Assembly: GCF_036417845.1 (NCBI RefSeq)
Contig: NW_027118693.1
Location: forward strand, 4,846,001 to 4,910,000
Length of the DNA stretch: 64,000 nt
Source: Apteryx mantelli
Lineage: Eukaryota; Chordata; Aves; Apterygiformes; Apterygidae
Direction: 5' to 3'
In this document: positions 46,690-55,650 of the stretch, in pieces
How the letters are laid out: every line of letters begins with the position of its first letter
Position numbering within the stretch: the first letter of the stretch is position 1
The notes under the pieces: generated by a model
Told to the model about the DNA's origin: nothing
Database searches by the model: none
What the model saw: only the letters and a program-made list of their open reading frames with translations
Made by a program: the position numbers and the translations under genes

Positions 46690-47153
46690 GCATATCGCAG
46701 AATCACGGAATCGCTGAGGTTGGAAGGGACCTCTGGAGATCATCTAGTCCAACCCCCCTGCTCAAGCAGGGTCACCTAGAGCACATTGCACAGGATTGTG
46801 TCCAGGCGGGTTTGGAATATCTCCAGAGAAGGAGACTCCACCACCTCTCGGGGCAACCTCTTCCAGTGCTCTGTCACCCTCACAGTGAAAAAGTATTTCC
46901 TCATGTTCAGATGGAATTGTCTGTGTTTCAGTTTGTGCCCGTTGCCTCGCATCCTGTCGCTCGGCACCACTGAAAAGAGTCTGGTCCCATCCTCTCGACA
47001 CCCTCCCTTCAGATACTTGTACACGTTGATAAGATCTCCTCTCAGCCTTCTCTTCTCTAGGCTAAACAGGCCCAGCTCTCTCAGCCTTTCCTCATAAGAG
47101 AGATGCTCCAATCCCCTAATCATCTTTGTAGCCCTTGGGCATATCTTGGGCAT
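46690..47153 (-). mobile_element. CR1 LINE, well-preserved 3' end
   Basis: The best-preserved CR1 here. The minus strand is open for 125 codons (46,776-47,153) with [60 protein letters not shown] and a LDTILCNVL end. The + strand at 46,690-46,780 shows the CR1 3' UTR and terminal repeat (CAGAATCACGGAATCGC, GAAGGGACCTCTGGAGATCA). Truncated at its 5' end at about 47,150. Confidence 0.93.
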
Positions 47154-48046
47154 CTGCCTTTAACAGGAGGGGAACAATGCTTCTTCCCAATCTCACCCAG
47201 CACTCACCATGGAGACACCCACCCCTGCTCCCAGCAAAGCTGCTCAGGGAGCCTCGCGAGTACAGCTGTCAGGGCTGAGGTCCAGCTGCTGGGCTGCACC
47301 GCGAGGCAGCCCCAAAGCCCTCAGAAACCATTGCTGAGGGGGGAACTACACAAAGCGAATGATCTTCCCTGTGCTCTTCTCTTCCACCCTGCTCAAAATC
47401 TCTCTTGCCCATATTGGCTGATCAGCTCAGGTGTCCATCTTCTCTCACATCTATCTCACTTGTCTCTCTCAAGCCTGTGGGGGGGGGGGGGGCTCTCTGA
47501 GAGCCTTCTCACGCAGTCATGCTGCACGGTGCCATTGATGTCAACTCCTGATCCACACACTGTCAAAGGAAGCATGCAGCCTGTCCCTTCCAAGACAAGT
47601 GTTTCAGAGAGCTGAAATCAGCTGCTTGGTGCAGTGCCCCTCCTCCTCCTTTGGGGAGAAAGGGCTTCTGGCATGATGTGCTCACATAAAGGGATTTTCT
47701 TGCCTGGTAGGGACTGTGGTTGCTCTTCAGAATAACTTCAGGTGTAGGAGAGACCCTGTCACAGGCTGAGTGAATGCTTTCTCTCCTCTAACCCCCCCCG
47801 CAAGCAGGAAATGAGCACCTCCGTGGAGCAGCTCACCTCTGTGGTTCCCCTAGAAGGGGCTTCTCTTTAGATACACGGCTTAAGTCTCCGGGAGAACCAT
47901 ATTCTCTCCTTTCCCTAGTCCTGGAGGCCATAAAGCGGACACAAACACAGTCAGAGAAGGGCCAAAGTCCGTGTTTTCTCTGACAGAAACTTCCTCCACA
48001 ATTCTTTTATACAAGAACAAAAGAAAGAAATGAATCCTCTTTCTTG
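47154..48046. other. no gene seen; poly-G run
   Basis: Region between the CR1 and the olfactory receptor pseudogene. It includes a run of 14 G at 47,479-47,492, otherwise no recognised feature. Confidence 0.3.
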
Positions 48047-48049
48047 TAG
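48047..48049 (+). promoter_or_regulatory. 3' splice site upstream of the receptor pseudogene
   Basis: TCCTCTTTCTTGTAG ends at 48,049, 44 nt before the ATG at 48,094; consistent with the usual 5'-UTR intron of receptor genes. Confidence 0.4.
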
Positions 48050-48093
48050 GTTGCCTTGCTGGCAAAAGAGGAATGAGGGACCTGCGGTGATTC

Positions 48094-49056
48094 ATGGAGA
48101 AAGGGGAATGGGACAACCACACATCACCAGTAGAGTTTCTCCTGTTGGGAATGGAGAGTGTCCCCTCACTCCAGACACCACTCTTCCTCCTCTTGCTTAT
48201 GATCTACTTGGTCATCGTGTCTGGGAACATCCTCACTGTTGTGCTCGTGGTGGCAGACCAGCATCTGCACGCTCCCATGTACTTACTTCTTCCTGGGCAA
48301 TCTGTCCTCCTTGGAGACTTGCTACAGCTCCACCATCCTGCCCCGGCTGCTGGCCAGCTTCCTGACTGGGGACAGGACCATCTCTGCTCATGACTATATG
48401 GCTCAGCTCTATTTCTTTTTGGTTCTTTTGCAGCTACTGAGTGTTTCCTGCTCACGGCCATGGCCTGCAATTGGTACTTGGCCATATGCCAGCCCCTGCT
48501 CTATGCAAGCCTCATGACCTGGAAGGTCTCTCTATGGCTGGCAGCAGCATCGTGGCTACTGGGATTCCTTCTCACTACAATAGCCACTTTTTTCTTATCC
48601 CGCTTAAGGTTCTGTGGCCCCAAGGCAATGGACCACTTCTTCTGTGATTTTATCCCTTTGCTGGAGCTTGCCTGCAGTGACACCAGTGTTGTCAAACTAC
48701 TAGGTTTCACACCGTCTCTCTTGGATGTAGTCTCCCCCTTCCTATTCACACTGGCATCCTATGTGTGCATCATAGCTGCTGTCCTGAAGATCCCATCTAG
48801 TGTGGGCAGGCAGAAGGCCTTCTCCACCTGCTCCTCTCACCTCACCGTTGTCACGGTTTTCTATGGCACCCTCACTGTTGTCTACCTGATAGCCAGAACA
48901 GCCCCTCTGAGGCAGCTCAACAAAGTCTTCTCCTTTTTCTACACCGTCCTCACGCCCCTGCTCAACCCTCTCATCTACAGCTTGCGGAACAGGGAGGTCA
49001 GGGAGGCCCTCAGAAAAGTGGTCAGGAATGCTCTGGCTTGTACCCAGAGCTCATAG
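48094..49056 (+). pseudogene. olfactory receptor pseudogene, OR6/OR10/OR11-like, two frameshifts
   Basis: The receptor fold is readable in three frame segments. The first (from 48,094) gives the N-terminus with glycosylation site NHT, EFLLLG and TM1 up to HAPMY. A 4-bp insertion near 48,281 (TTAC duplicated before the expected TTCTTC) shifts to the second frame, which carries FFLGNLSSLETCYSSTILPR and TM3. Loss of one T near 48,431 returns to the first frame, which runs through TM4-TM7 ([38 protein letters not shown]) to TAG at 49,054-49,056. The DRY position reads NWY (MACNWYLAIC), so the protein would be impaired even without the indels. The two indels net +3, so start and stop lie in the same frame although 50 codons between are scrambled. 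Confidence 0.88.
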
Positions 49057-49631
49057 CAGTTTTGCACTCCTCTGTACAACACACTGCTGGTTCTGCAAAG
49101 TAGTAAGGTCAATATGGGAAATAGTAGGCTGCACATTAGGTATCCCCTGAGAGGAACACAGCAATGAGAATATTGGTGGAAAGCAGAAGGGAAGAGAGGA
49201 TATTAAATCGATTAAATTGCATGGTTTAGAAGGGAAGGGAAATAATGTCCCATTCTTGTTGCTTCCTTGACAGACAATAAAGTGGTGTTGCTGTGCATGG
49301 GAAATTTTACAATGTTGTCTTTTTTTCTTTTTTCTTTCTTCCTCCTGTGTTGAGAGGGAATTCATCTGGGGTGAAATGTGAGCGGACAGGGAGGGAGATG
49401 GGGAGTGGCAGTACTTTCCTGACTGCAGGTTCCTTGGATGAGAGCCATTCCCTTCTGCTGTGACCACTTCCAGGGTAGAGGTTGGTGCCTCAGCCCGTAG
49501 CTCTCATTACACTACTGTCCAACGGAAATGCATATACTGCCCAAACACATGTTGGTGTCTCCTGTCATTTGTGACGGCCTTGAGTCTCCCAGACATTTGT
49601 GGGTTCCTGGCAGATAGCGAGGGGAAATAGT
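49057..49631. other. no gene seen
   Basis: Flank between the receptor pseudogene and the candidate solo LTR; T/C-rich patch near 49,320-49,345. Confidence 0.3.
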
Positions 49632-50148
49632 TGTTAAAGAATATTGGACTGAAGCTGTCTAGAGTTGATCGCGTAGCATAACTTGCTTAGCATTAGTAGC
49701 TGAATTTGCTGAAGTCTTAGGCCGCAAACTGTGAACTTTCTCCTAGATATTACCTAGTTATGGGAAAGAGGGCCCCAGAGCTGGTTCAAGGCGGGAAGAT
49801 AAAGAAGTTAAAACCAAGAGCAGAAGCTGCAACCTTGAAAATAGGATAAAAAGCAGCCTGCCTAGAGACAATGAAGGAACCCAATGAAGAAGGGGAAAAC
49901 CCCAGGTCTAAATATTAATATTGGTCCAAACTATCGCATGAGGGTGGGAATTTAGATTGTAAGGGTATAATTGCCCAGGGATTTCTTTGTTCGGGGTCTC
50001 TCTTCAGAGACACCCAGCTCGAGCTGTAATTACTGTACGTGCATCATTAAAACTTGTTTTGCTCCATTCTGACTTTGAACTTTTGCCTCAGCGGGAACCT
50101 AGGGTCAGACCCTGTTATAGTGGCCAGCGAGCCTAACTGTCCATAACA
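49632..50148 (+). mobile_element. candidate solo LTR
   Basis: A 517-bp block starts TGTTA (49,632) and ends TAACA (50,148), giving the short inverted termini and TG/CA ends of an LTR. It contains a TATA-like GGATAAAAAGCAGCC (near 49,846), an ATTAAA polyadenylation signal (50,046-50,051) followed by a T/G-rich stretch, and no open frame. No matching target-site duplication was seen. Its sequence differs from the LTR of the ERV beside it. Its right end abuts satellite DNA exactly. Confidence 0.6.
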
Positions 50149-50253
50149 CCAGGCATATGGCTGCAGTTTGTGGTTGCGAGGTCACTTGGGCCACAGGGCC
50201 TGATAGGCCAGTGCTGGTCCTGTGGCAGCAGTTTGTGGTTGTGAGGTCACTCG
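50149..50253 (-). repeat. 65-bp satellite, about 1.5 copies, reverse orientation
   Basis: The + strand reads GGCTGCAGTTTGTGGTTG, then GAGGTCAC, GGGCCTGATAGGCCAGTG and a second CAGTTTGTGGTTGTGAGG: the reverse complement of the satellite monomer at 55.4-59.4 kb. It is sandwiched between the solo LTR and the ERV LTR. Confidence 0.85.
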
Positions 50254-50760
50254 TGTTAAAATCATCTTTTTTCTTTTGTGCGTTCACGGGCAGCGGTAAT
50301 GAGCAGCAGGAGTCAGATTTCTAAATTTTAAAGTTTTACTGCGAGCAATAAGGTGCCTCTTAGAGCAGAAGAAGGGACCCAAGCAGCTTTCTGTTACCAC
50401 TTTTAAGCAGTAGTAAGTTGTTACATATTCAACACTTTAGTTTACATAACTAACCAGATCTAGCCACGATTCTCAGTTCTACCAATCCCCTTGCCATGAT
50501 ACAGTAAGAAGTAGTTCCATTCCAGCCTTATTTGATCCATCTTATAATTATTCATTTGCTAATTTACACCTCCTTTGGTGTTACCTTTGAAGAACTTTTT
50601 GTGCTGCTGGCTGGGTTAAACTGGCTTCTTCGCAGTTCTTCAACTTTGTACGAAAAACAGGGCTAAGGCAAGGTCAGAGAAGATGTTCTGCTTGCAGGGC
50701 ACTGTGACCTTGCATGTTCTTTCTCTGCAAAACTAGAGTATAGTGGAAATTTTCTTAACA
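50254..50760 (-). repeat. 3' LTR of the ERV
   Basis: A 507-bp block with inverted termini TGTTAA (50,254) and TTAACA (ending 50,760). Its left 100 bp match 55,278-55,390 (GTAATGAGCAGCAGGAGTCA, ATTTCTAA, GCAATAAG), which identifies the remnant of the other LTR. Confidence 0.85.
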
Positions 50761-50774
50761 TTCCCTCCTTTTAT
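50761..50774 (-). other. polypurine tract of the ERV
   Basis: TTCCCTCCTTTTAT on the + strand, i.e. a purine run AAAAGGAGGGAA on the element strand, directly beside the LTR edge where plus-strand DNA synthesis primes. Confidence 0.75.
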
Positions 50775-50815
50775 TTCATGCATGCCTGCTTCCAATGTTA
50801 TGCTGGTCTATACTT

Positions 50816-51508
50816 TTATCCCCTTACACATGAGAGGCGTATTTGACCCATGCATGAGATACAACAGAAAAGCACAGTTCCTACTGCCAGAATTAACATT
50901 AAAATTATTAAAACACATCTGGTCCACCCTCCCAGATCTGGTAGCCATGACCACAACCACGACCACTCTGCTGCTAGGCTATTGGACAGGGACTGCTCTT
51001 TGGCTATCTGATGGAAGGTACGAACATGTCGTTGAATGACATTTACATCATATTCAGTTTGTTTTGATTTGTTTGCATAAAAACAACAGGCGGTGTTTAC
51101 CAGCATACACACTCCTCCCTGTGTGGCCAACAGGTAAACTAAAGCCCATCGATTTTGGATGGCTAATTGAGAGAGAGAGCTCACTTCCTATTTGTAGATT
51201 TTTTAAGGCATGTTGACATGCCATGGAGCTTTATCATAGGAATGTGCCTTAAAGGGTTGCTGCCAAAAATCTGGCACCCTAGGGTGTAAATATGTCAAAC
51301 TGGACTGATAGCAGCCCAAACCAGAAACAGGCTCTGCTAGACAACCAAAATTGGTGTCCAGGGATTGAGGCTGGTATAGGCAGTACCAACATTCTGACAC
51401 ATTCCCTACTTGTGAGACCTTAGTCATAAATTGTACAGTGCGATTATTTTCCCAGCCTAGGGTTAAACTTGTAATAGCTATAAAAGACAGAAATGACCCA
51501 GAAATCAC
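50816..51508 (-). pseudogene. ERV env remnant (SU start and TM subunit, middle deleted)
   Basis: The upstream piece (51,203-51,508) has an N-terminal hydrophobic stretch and a CWYC (CxxC) motif like the surface-subunit isomerase motif of gamma-type env. The downstream piece (50,816-51,184) has a conserved TM-ectodomain block ending in a C-X6-CC motif and a membrane span (near 50,860-50,920). A stop codon lies between them, and most of the surface subunit, the cleavage site and the fusion peptide are absent. Non-functional. Confidence 0.8.
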
Positions 51509-51619
51509 ATTTAAACACAGAGCACAAAATAATTACAGAGTGTGACAAATCTATACAGTTTTCCTTGAAGAGGTTTTCCTGCTGTTGCACAGGTATTCTC
51601 TCTTCTGCAGCAGATGCTC

Positions 51620-52900
51620 AAGAAACTGGAATGGCCTCTGAGGAGGTCGCAGTGCTGGGGGCCGCCTTTACTTGGGAGTGATGAATCCAGGTTTCTTTAC
51701 CTGCAACCTTAAGAGCAGAATAAGGGCACAATAACACCTGTACAGGGCCCTCCCAGTTTGGTTGTAACATGGTTTTGGCTTTATGAGTTTTTACAATACC
51801 ATAATCTCCCAGTCAGTATGGATGGAGGTAATCTCCTAAAGGCAGAGGTTGGGTAATTACAGCTGTATATCTCTTATTCTTGAAACTATTCTGCAGACAC
51901 ATAACGTATTGGGTAACAGCTTCATCTCCTGCCAAAAGGCAGGTATGTGCTGGCACAAAAGTTCCTGGCATCCTACCTGGTCTGCCAAACAAAATTTCAA
52001 AGGGGTCAACCCATGGCTTGGGCCCAGGCATCGCCTTAATTCCCGTAACGCTAATGGCAATGCTTCTGTCCCCTTCCACTGAGTCTCCCTGCAAATTTTG
52101 GCTAACTTCATTTTTAGTATACTATTCATCCTTTCTACCTGCCCTGAGGATTGAGGATGATAAGGTGTACATAGTCTTCTCTGAATTTCCAGTGTTTCAT
52201 ATATTGCTTTTAGTATTTCAGCAGTAAAATGAGCTCCTTTATCAGAATCTATTTTCTCCAGTACCCCAACGTGTGGTATGATACCTTTCAGTAAGGCTTC
52301 TACTACCGCTTGGGCTGTAGCCTTCCTGACTGGGAATGCTTCCACCCAACGGGATAATTGTTCAACTATGACTAACAGATGTTTCTGTCCTTCTTTCAGG
52401 GTCATGTCTGCAAAATCTGTTTGTAATTTTTGAAACGGCATCCAAGCCTAACGACGCCCTCCTTTTATTTTAGCTTCTAGCTTTGATTTAGTGTTGTATT
52501 CCATGCATACTAAACACTTTTTCGTTATTTGTAAAATTGTTTGAGTCAAACCTGGTGCTGCCCATGACTGGGAAATGTAGTTGTCTAAATACAACATCCC
52601 CCCATGCATCTGTCCATGGAGTTCTCTTACTAGTGTTGTCAACATGATCTTAGGGAGCAACGGTTTTCCCTGCAAAAAACATATCCCCTTTTTTTGTTCT
52701 GCTCCCAAACGCTTCCATCCTTCTACCTCTTCCTTAGGTGTTGCTTGGTGTTCTTCCTCCAGTTCTTCTATAGTTTCAGTCATTACCATTTCTTCTCGTG
52801 GCCCGAGTTTGGTAGGCAGTGGTTGTAGGGCAGCTGCTTTTGCTGTGGCATCAGCAAGGTTATTTCCCTTAGTTATATCCAAGTGTCTCGTTGGTGAGCC
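51620..52900 (-). pseudogene. ERV integrase remnant
   Basis: Element order is kept: a zinc-finger region (His pair in LHGQMHGG, Cys pair in CLVC, near 52,500-52,640), an in-frame TAG at 52,448-52,450, then the catalytic core (51,857-52,441) with Asp in QTDF, Asp in DSDKGAHF and Glu in GQVERMN. The last two are separated by 35 residues, the classic D,D-35-E spacing. Beyond another break, 51,620-51,800 encodes a C-terminal GPY/F-type module (WEGPVQVLL, IHHSQVK). Confidence 0.88.
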
Positions 52901-53575
52901 CTCTGATACAGGATTACTAACTGCAGAGATTTTTCCAAAGCCCTTAATAACTCTACAATCTGATCTTGGAGGGCTACTTGATGTCCTGCCACGGTCAAAA
53001 CCCCTTTTTCTCTCCAAATTATTCCCGTTGCAAATATCACTCCCAAAGCGTATTTGGAGTCCGTATAGATATTAGCAGTCTTACTCATGGCTATAATACA
53101 TGCTCGGGTTAAGGCTATCAATTCCGCCACCTGAGCCCCAAAATGTCCTGGAAGGGATCCCGCTTCCAGCACTATATATACATTGCGTAGTTACTGCATA
53201 CCCAGCAACCCTTCGACCCTTTTCATAGTATGATGATCCATCACAGAACAATATTAAATCCGGATTGTGCAGGGGCTCTTCTTCCACAGTAGGCAGAACA
53301 GTCAGCCTCAAATCTATTGTTTCCAAGCAATTGTGAAATAATTTTTCCTTAGCTTGCAGTATTTCTGGTAACAGAGTAGCTATGTTTAGCGTATCACACT
53401 GTTCTAACATTACATTTGGTTCAGTGAGCAAAACTAGCTCATACTGATAAGCTATCGCATGCCAGCGCCGGGCAGTTTTGTGAACTAGCACACTGCTTGT
53501 GATTCCCTTTCGTTCATTCAGATATAACACAAAGGGCTTACCAGAGTCCGGTAAAGCTAGAGCGGGAGCTTCCAT
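52873..53575 (-). pseudogene. ERV RNase H and connection remnant
   Basis: Two overlapping frames carry the RNase H catalytic blocks: LFCDGSS (Asp), GAQVAELIALT (Glu) and IYTDSKYALGV (Asp). A frameshift near 53,150-53,180 separates them. The upstream part has the connection-domain pattern (GKPFVLYLNERKG). Confidence 0.85.
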
Positions 53576-53579
53576 AACT

Positions 53580-54430
53580 TCCTGCTTTAACTCTTAAATG
53601 CTTTTTCCACCTCTGGAGTCCACACCATTAAATCTGGTTCACTATCCTTAGTTAACTGTGTTAATACCTTTGCTTTTTCACCAAATCCGGGTATCCAATA
53701 CCTATTAAATCCTATTGCACCTAAAAAGGCCCTAACCTGCCTTTTCATCTGAAGGACTAGTATTTCCTGGCTTGCTTCTATTCACTCCAATGAGATCAAT
53801 TTCTCTCCTGACCGAATTATCATTCCCAAATAATTAACTTGTTGCTGGCACAACTGCCTTTTGGCAAGGGAGACTTTATGCACCTTTTCCGCTGGGGCAC
53901 ACAACAGTGTTTTACTATCTGGCTAACAAACATCACAATCAGTACTCACAATCAACAAGTCATCTATATATTGTATCAGTTTAGGGATGGTTTTTGACAG
54001 CATAATCGTTTGTAAATCTCTTTTCAATATTCTCGAAAACAGTGTGGAAGAATCCATGAATCTTTGTGGCAGTCTGGTCCATGCACACTGCTGTGCTTTC
54101 CAAGTAAAGGCAAAGAGGAACTGTGACTCTTCATGGACTGGTATAGTAAAGAAAGCTGCCGTTAGATCCACAACAGTAAAACAGTTTGCATCTGAGGGAA
54201 TTTCCGTAAGGACTTGGATCAGATCAGGGACCACAGGGTGTGGTAGATCCACTATTTTATTAATTGCTTGCAAATCTTGTACAAAGCGGTATACCAGTTC
54301 CCCATTTGGGTCCAGTTTTGGTTTCTTCACAGGCAATACAGGGGTATTACAAGGGGAAGTACATTGTACTATAATTCCATTCTTAATCAAATCAGCAATC
54401 ACAGGCTCAAATCCCTGTTCAGCCTCCCAG
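53580..54430 (-). pseudogene. ERV reverse transcriptase remnant
   Basis: The open part (53,923-54,402) contains PCNTPVLPVKKP, VQDLQAINKIV, FTVVDLTAAFFTIPV (first catalytic Asp) and QYIDDLLI (the YxDD box). Further on, past a stop at about 53,923, the thumb region continues to about 53,580 (QVNYLGMIIRSG, VRAFLGAIGFNRYWIPGFG) with a TGA in frame. Confidence 0.88.
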
Positions 54431-54490
54431 GAAAGGCGGGTGCTGTTTTACACCCATTCCTGCTCTTCTGGTCCCTCTTCCTCTTTGACC

Positions 54491-55240
54491 TCATCCACTC
54501 ACATTTATTCCCTTTCCTTTCATCTTTGGAATTCCTCCCAGCGCTGCTGCCAACATACTCACTTCCTCCCGCTTTCGCCTTTCCTTCTCCTTCCTTTCTT
54601 TTGCTGATCTTCCATCATATATGAAAGTTGCTAACGATAGTATCGTCTGTAAATTCTCTCCCCGCCACCCGGGAGCATGTTTTCTGAAATACTCGTGGAT
54701 ATCTGGTGCTGCTTGCTGGACCAATACGCTCGCTGCCAGCTTTTCATTAACATTTTCCACAGACATCCCTCCATAGCATAAGAGCATAGTTTGCTGCAAG
54801 CAGACTGTTTCAAAAATTGAGTGTTCCTCAGACTTTTGCTAACGCTAGTACCTTTTCTGAGATAACACCCATTTGCCCGGCAGTTCTTATAGCTAAAACC
54901 AGATTTTGGCATGCCATTTCACATGCTGCCCAATCATTTGTATTATTATAATCCCAATTCAGATCTACTCGTCAAGGTTGTCGGTTTCTATCTCAGTCTG
55001 CCAATTCCCTATCCTTTTCCCAATATCCGTTCTCTATCCCCTGGCTAAAATATCTGTTGTAACAATACTTGAACACCCCCCTAACAAAGGTAATGTCCCT
55101 TTACTATTGCAGAAAAAGGTCGAGCTGCCTTCTCTGGGTCCTCCTACACCCAGGGCATTTGCTGTGCCCATTGAAGTAGACCTCCGGGAGCCCGCAGCCG
55201 ATAAACATAGGCATGCAAGACCAGTGCCAGTGCTCACCAG
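54491..55240 (-). pseudogene. ERV gag remnant (matrix start and capsid pieces)
   Basis: A possible matrix start with Met-Gly (myristoylation type) lies at 55,171 going left, and breaks after about 45 codons. Capsid-like pieces follow in other frames: EMACQNLVLAIRTAGQMG (near 54,870-54,910) and HAPGWRGENLQTILSLA (near 54,640-54,690), ending in a charged coil rich in Lys/Glu/Arg (54,560-54,610). No zinc-knuckle nucleocapsid or protease follows; the frame reaches RT sequence within about 70 bp, which indicates an internal deletion. Confidence 0.6.
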
Positions 55241-55277
55241 ATGGGAACCTCGCTGTGTTCTGTCTGGGGAGCCAAAC

Positions 55278-55390
55278 AGATAAAATAATCTGTTCTGTTT
55301 TGTTTGCTCTTGGGTACTGGTAATGAGCAGCAGGAGTCATATTTCTAAGTTTTTAAGTATTATTGCTGGCAATAAGATCCTTCTTGTGCT
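55278..55390 (-). repeat. truncated 5' LTR of the ERV
   Basis: Matches the first ~105 bp of the 3' LTR (50,254-50,360) in order and orientation, then the homology stops and satellite-like sequence begins by about 55,440. No convincing primer-binding site was identified beside it. Confidence 0.7.
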
Positions 55391-55439
55391 CTCAGCCAGG
55401 TACTGAGCAAAAGTGATTTCCAACGAAGCTGTAAAACCT

Positions 55440-55650
55440 TCTGCCTGCTACGGGCCTATCAGACGCGGAGGCAAAAGTGAACTCACATCTGCATGGAAAC
55501 CATGTGCTTCCTGCTGGCCTATAAGGTACAGGGGCACAATGACCTCAAATCGACAAAGAGGACACATGAACATACTGTGGGACTAAGTGGTGCTGAGGCA
55601 GAAGTAAACTGACAGGTAAATCCAGCAACAACGTGCCCAGCACTGGCCTA
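55440..55650 (+). repeat. degenerate left edge of the 65-bp satellite array
   Basis: GGGCCTATCAGACGCGGAGG, AAGTGAACTCAC and GCTGGCCTATAAGG are recognisable but diverged monomers that lead into the regular array. Confidence 0.75.

Larger units (their letters stand above)
50254..55390 (-). mobile_element. defective gamma-type endogenous retrovirus
   Basis: The minus strand shows, from high to low coordinate, a truncated 5' LTR, gag pieces, reverse transcriptase, RNase H, integrase with a GPY/F-type C-terminal module, env pieces, a polypurine tract and a full 3' LTR. Every gene is broken by stops, frameshifts or deletions. The C-X6-CC transmembrane motif and the GPY/F module are marks of gamma-type (class I) retroviruses. 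Nucleocapsid, protease and most of the env surface subunit were not found. It cannot produce virus. It is flanked by satellite on both sides. Confidence 0.9.

Noticed and set aside
55240-55278. Primer-binding site of the ERV beside the truncated 5' LTR
   Set aside because: The sequence next to the LTR edge did not match a tRNA 3' end convincingly, so no site is claimed.
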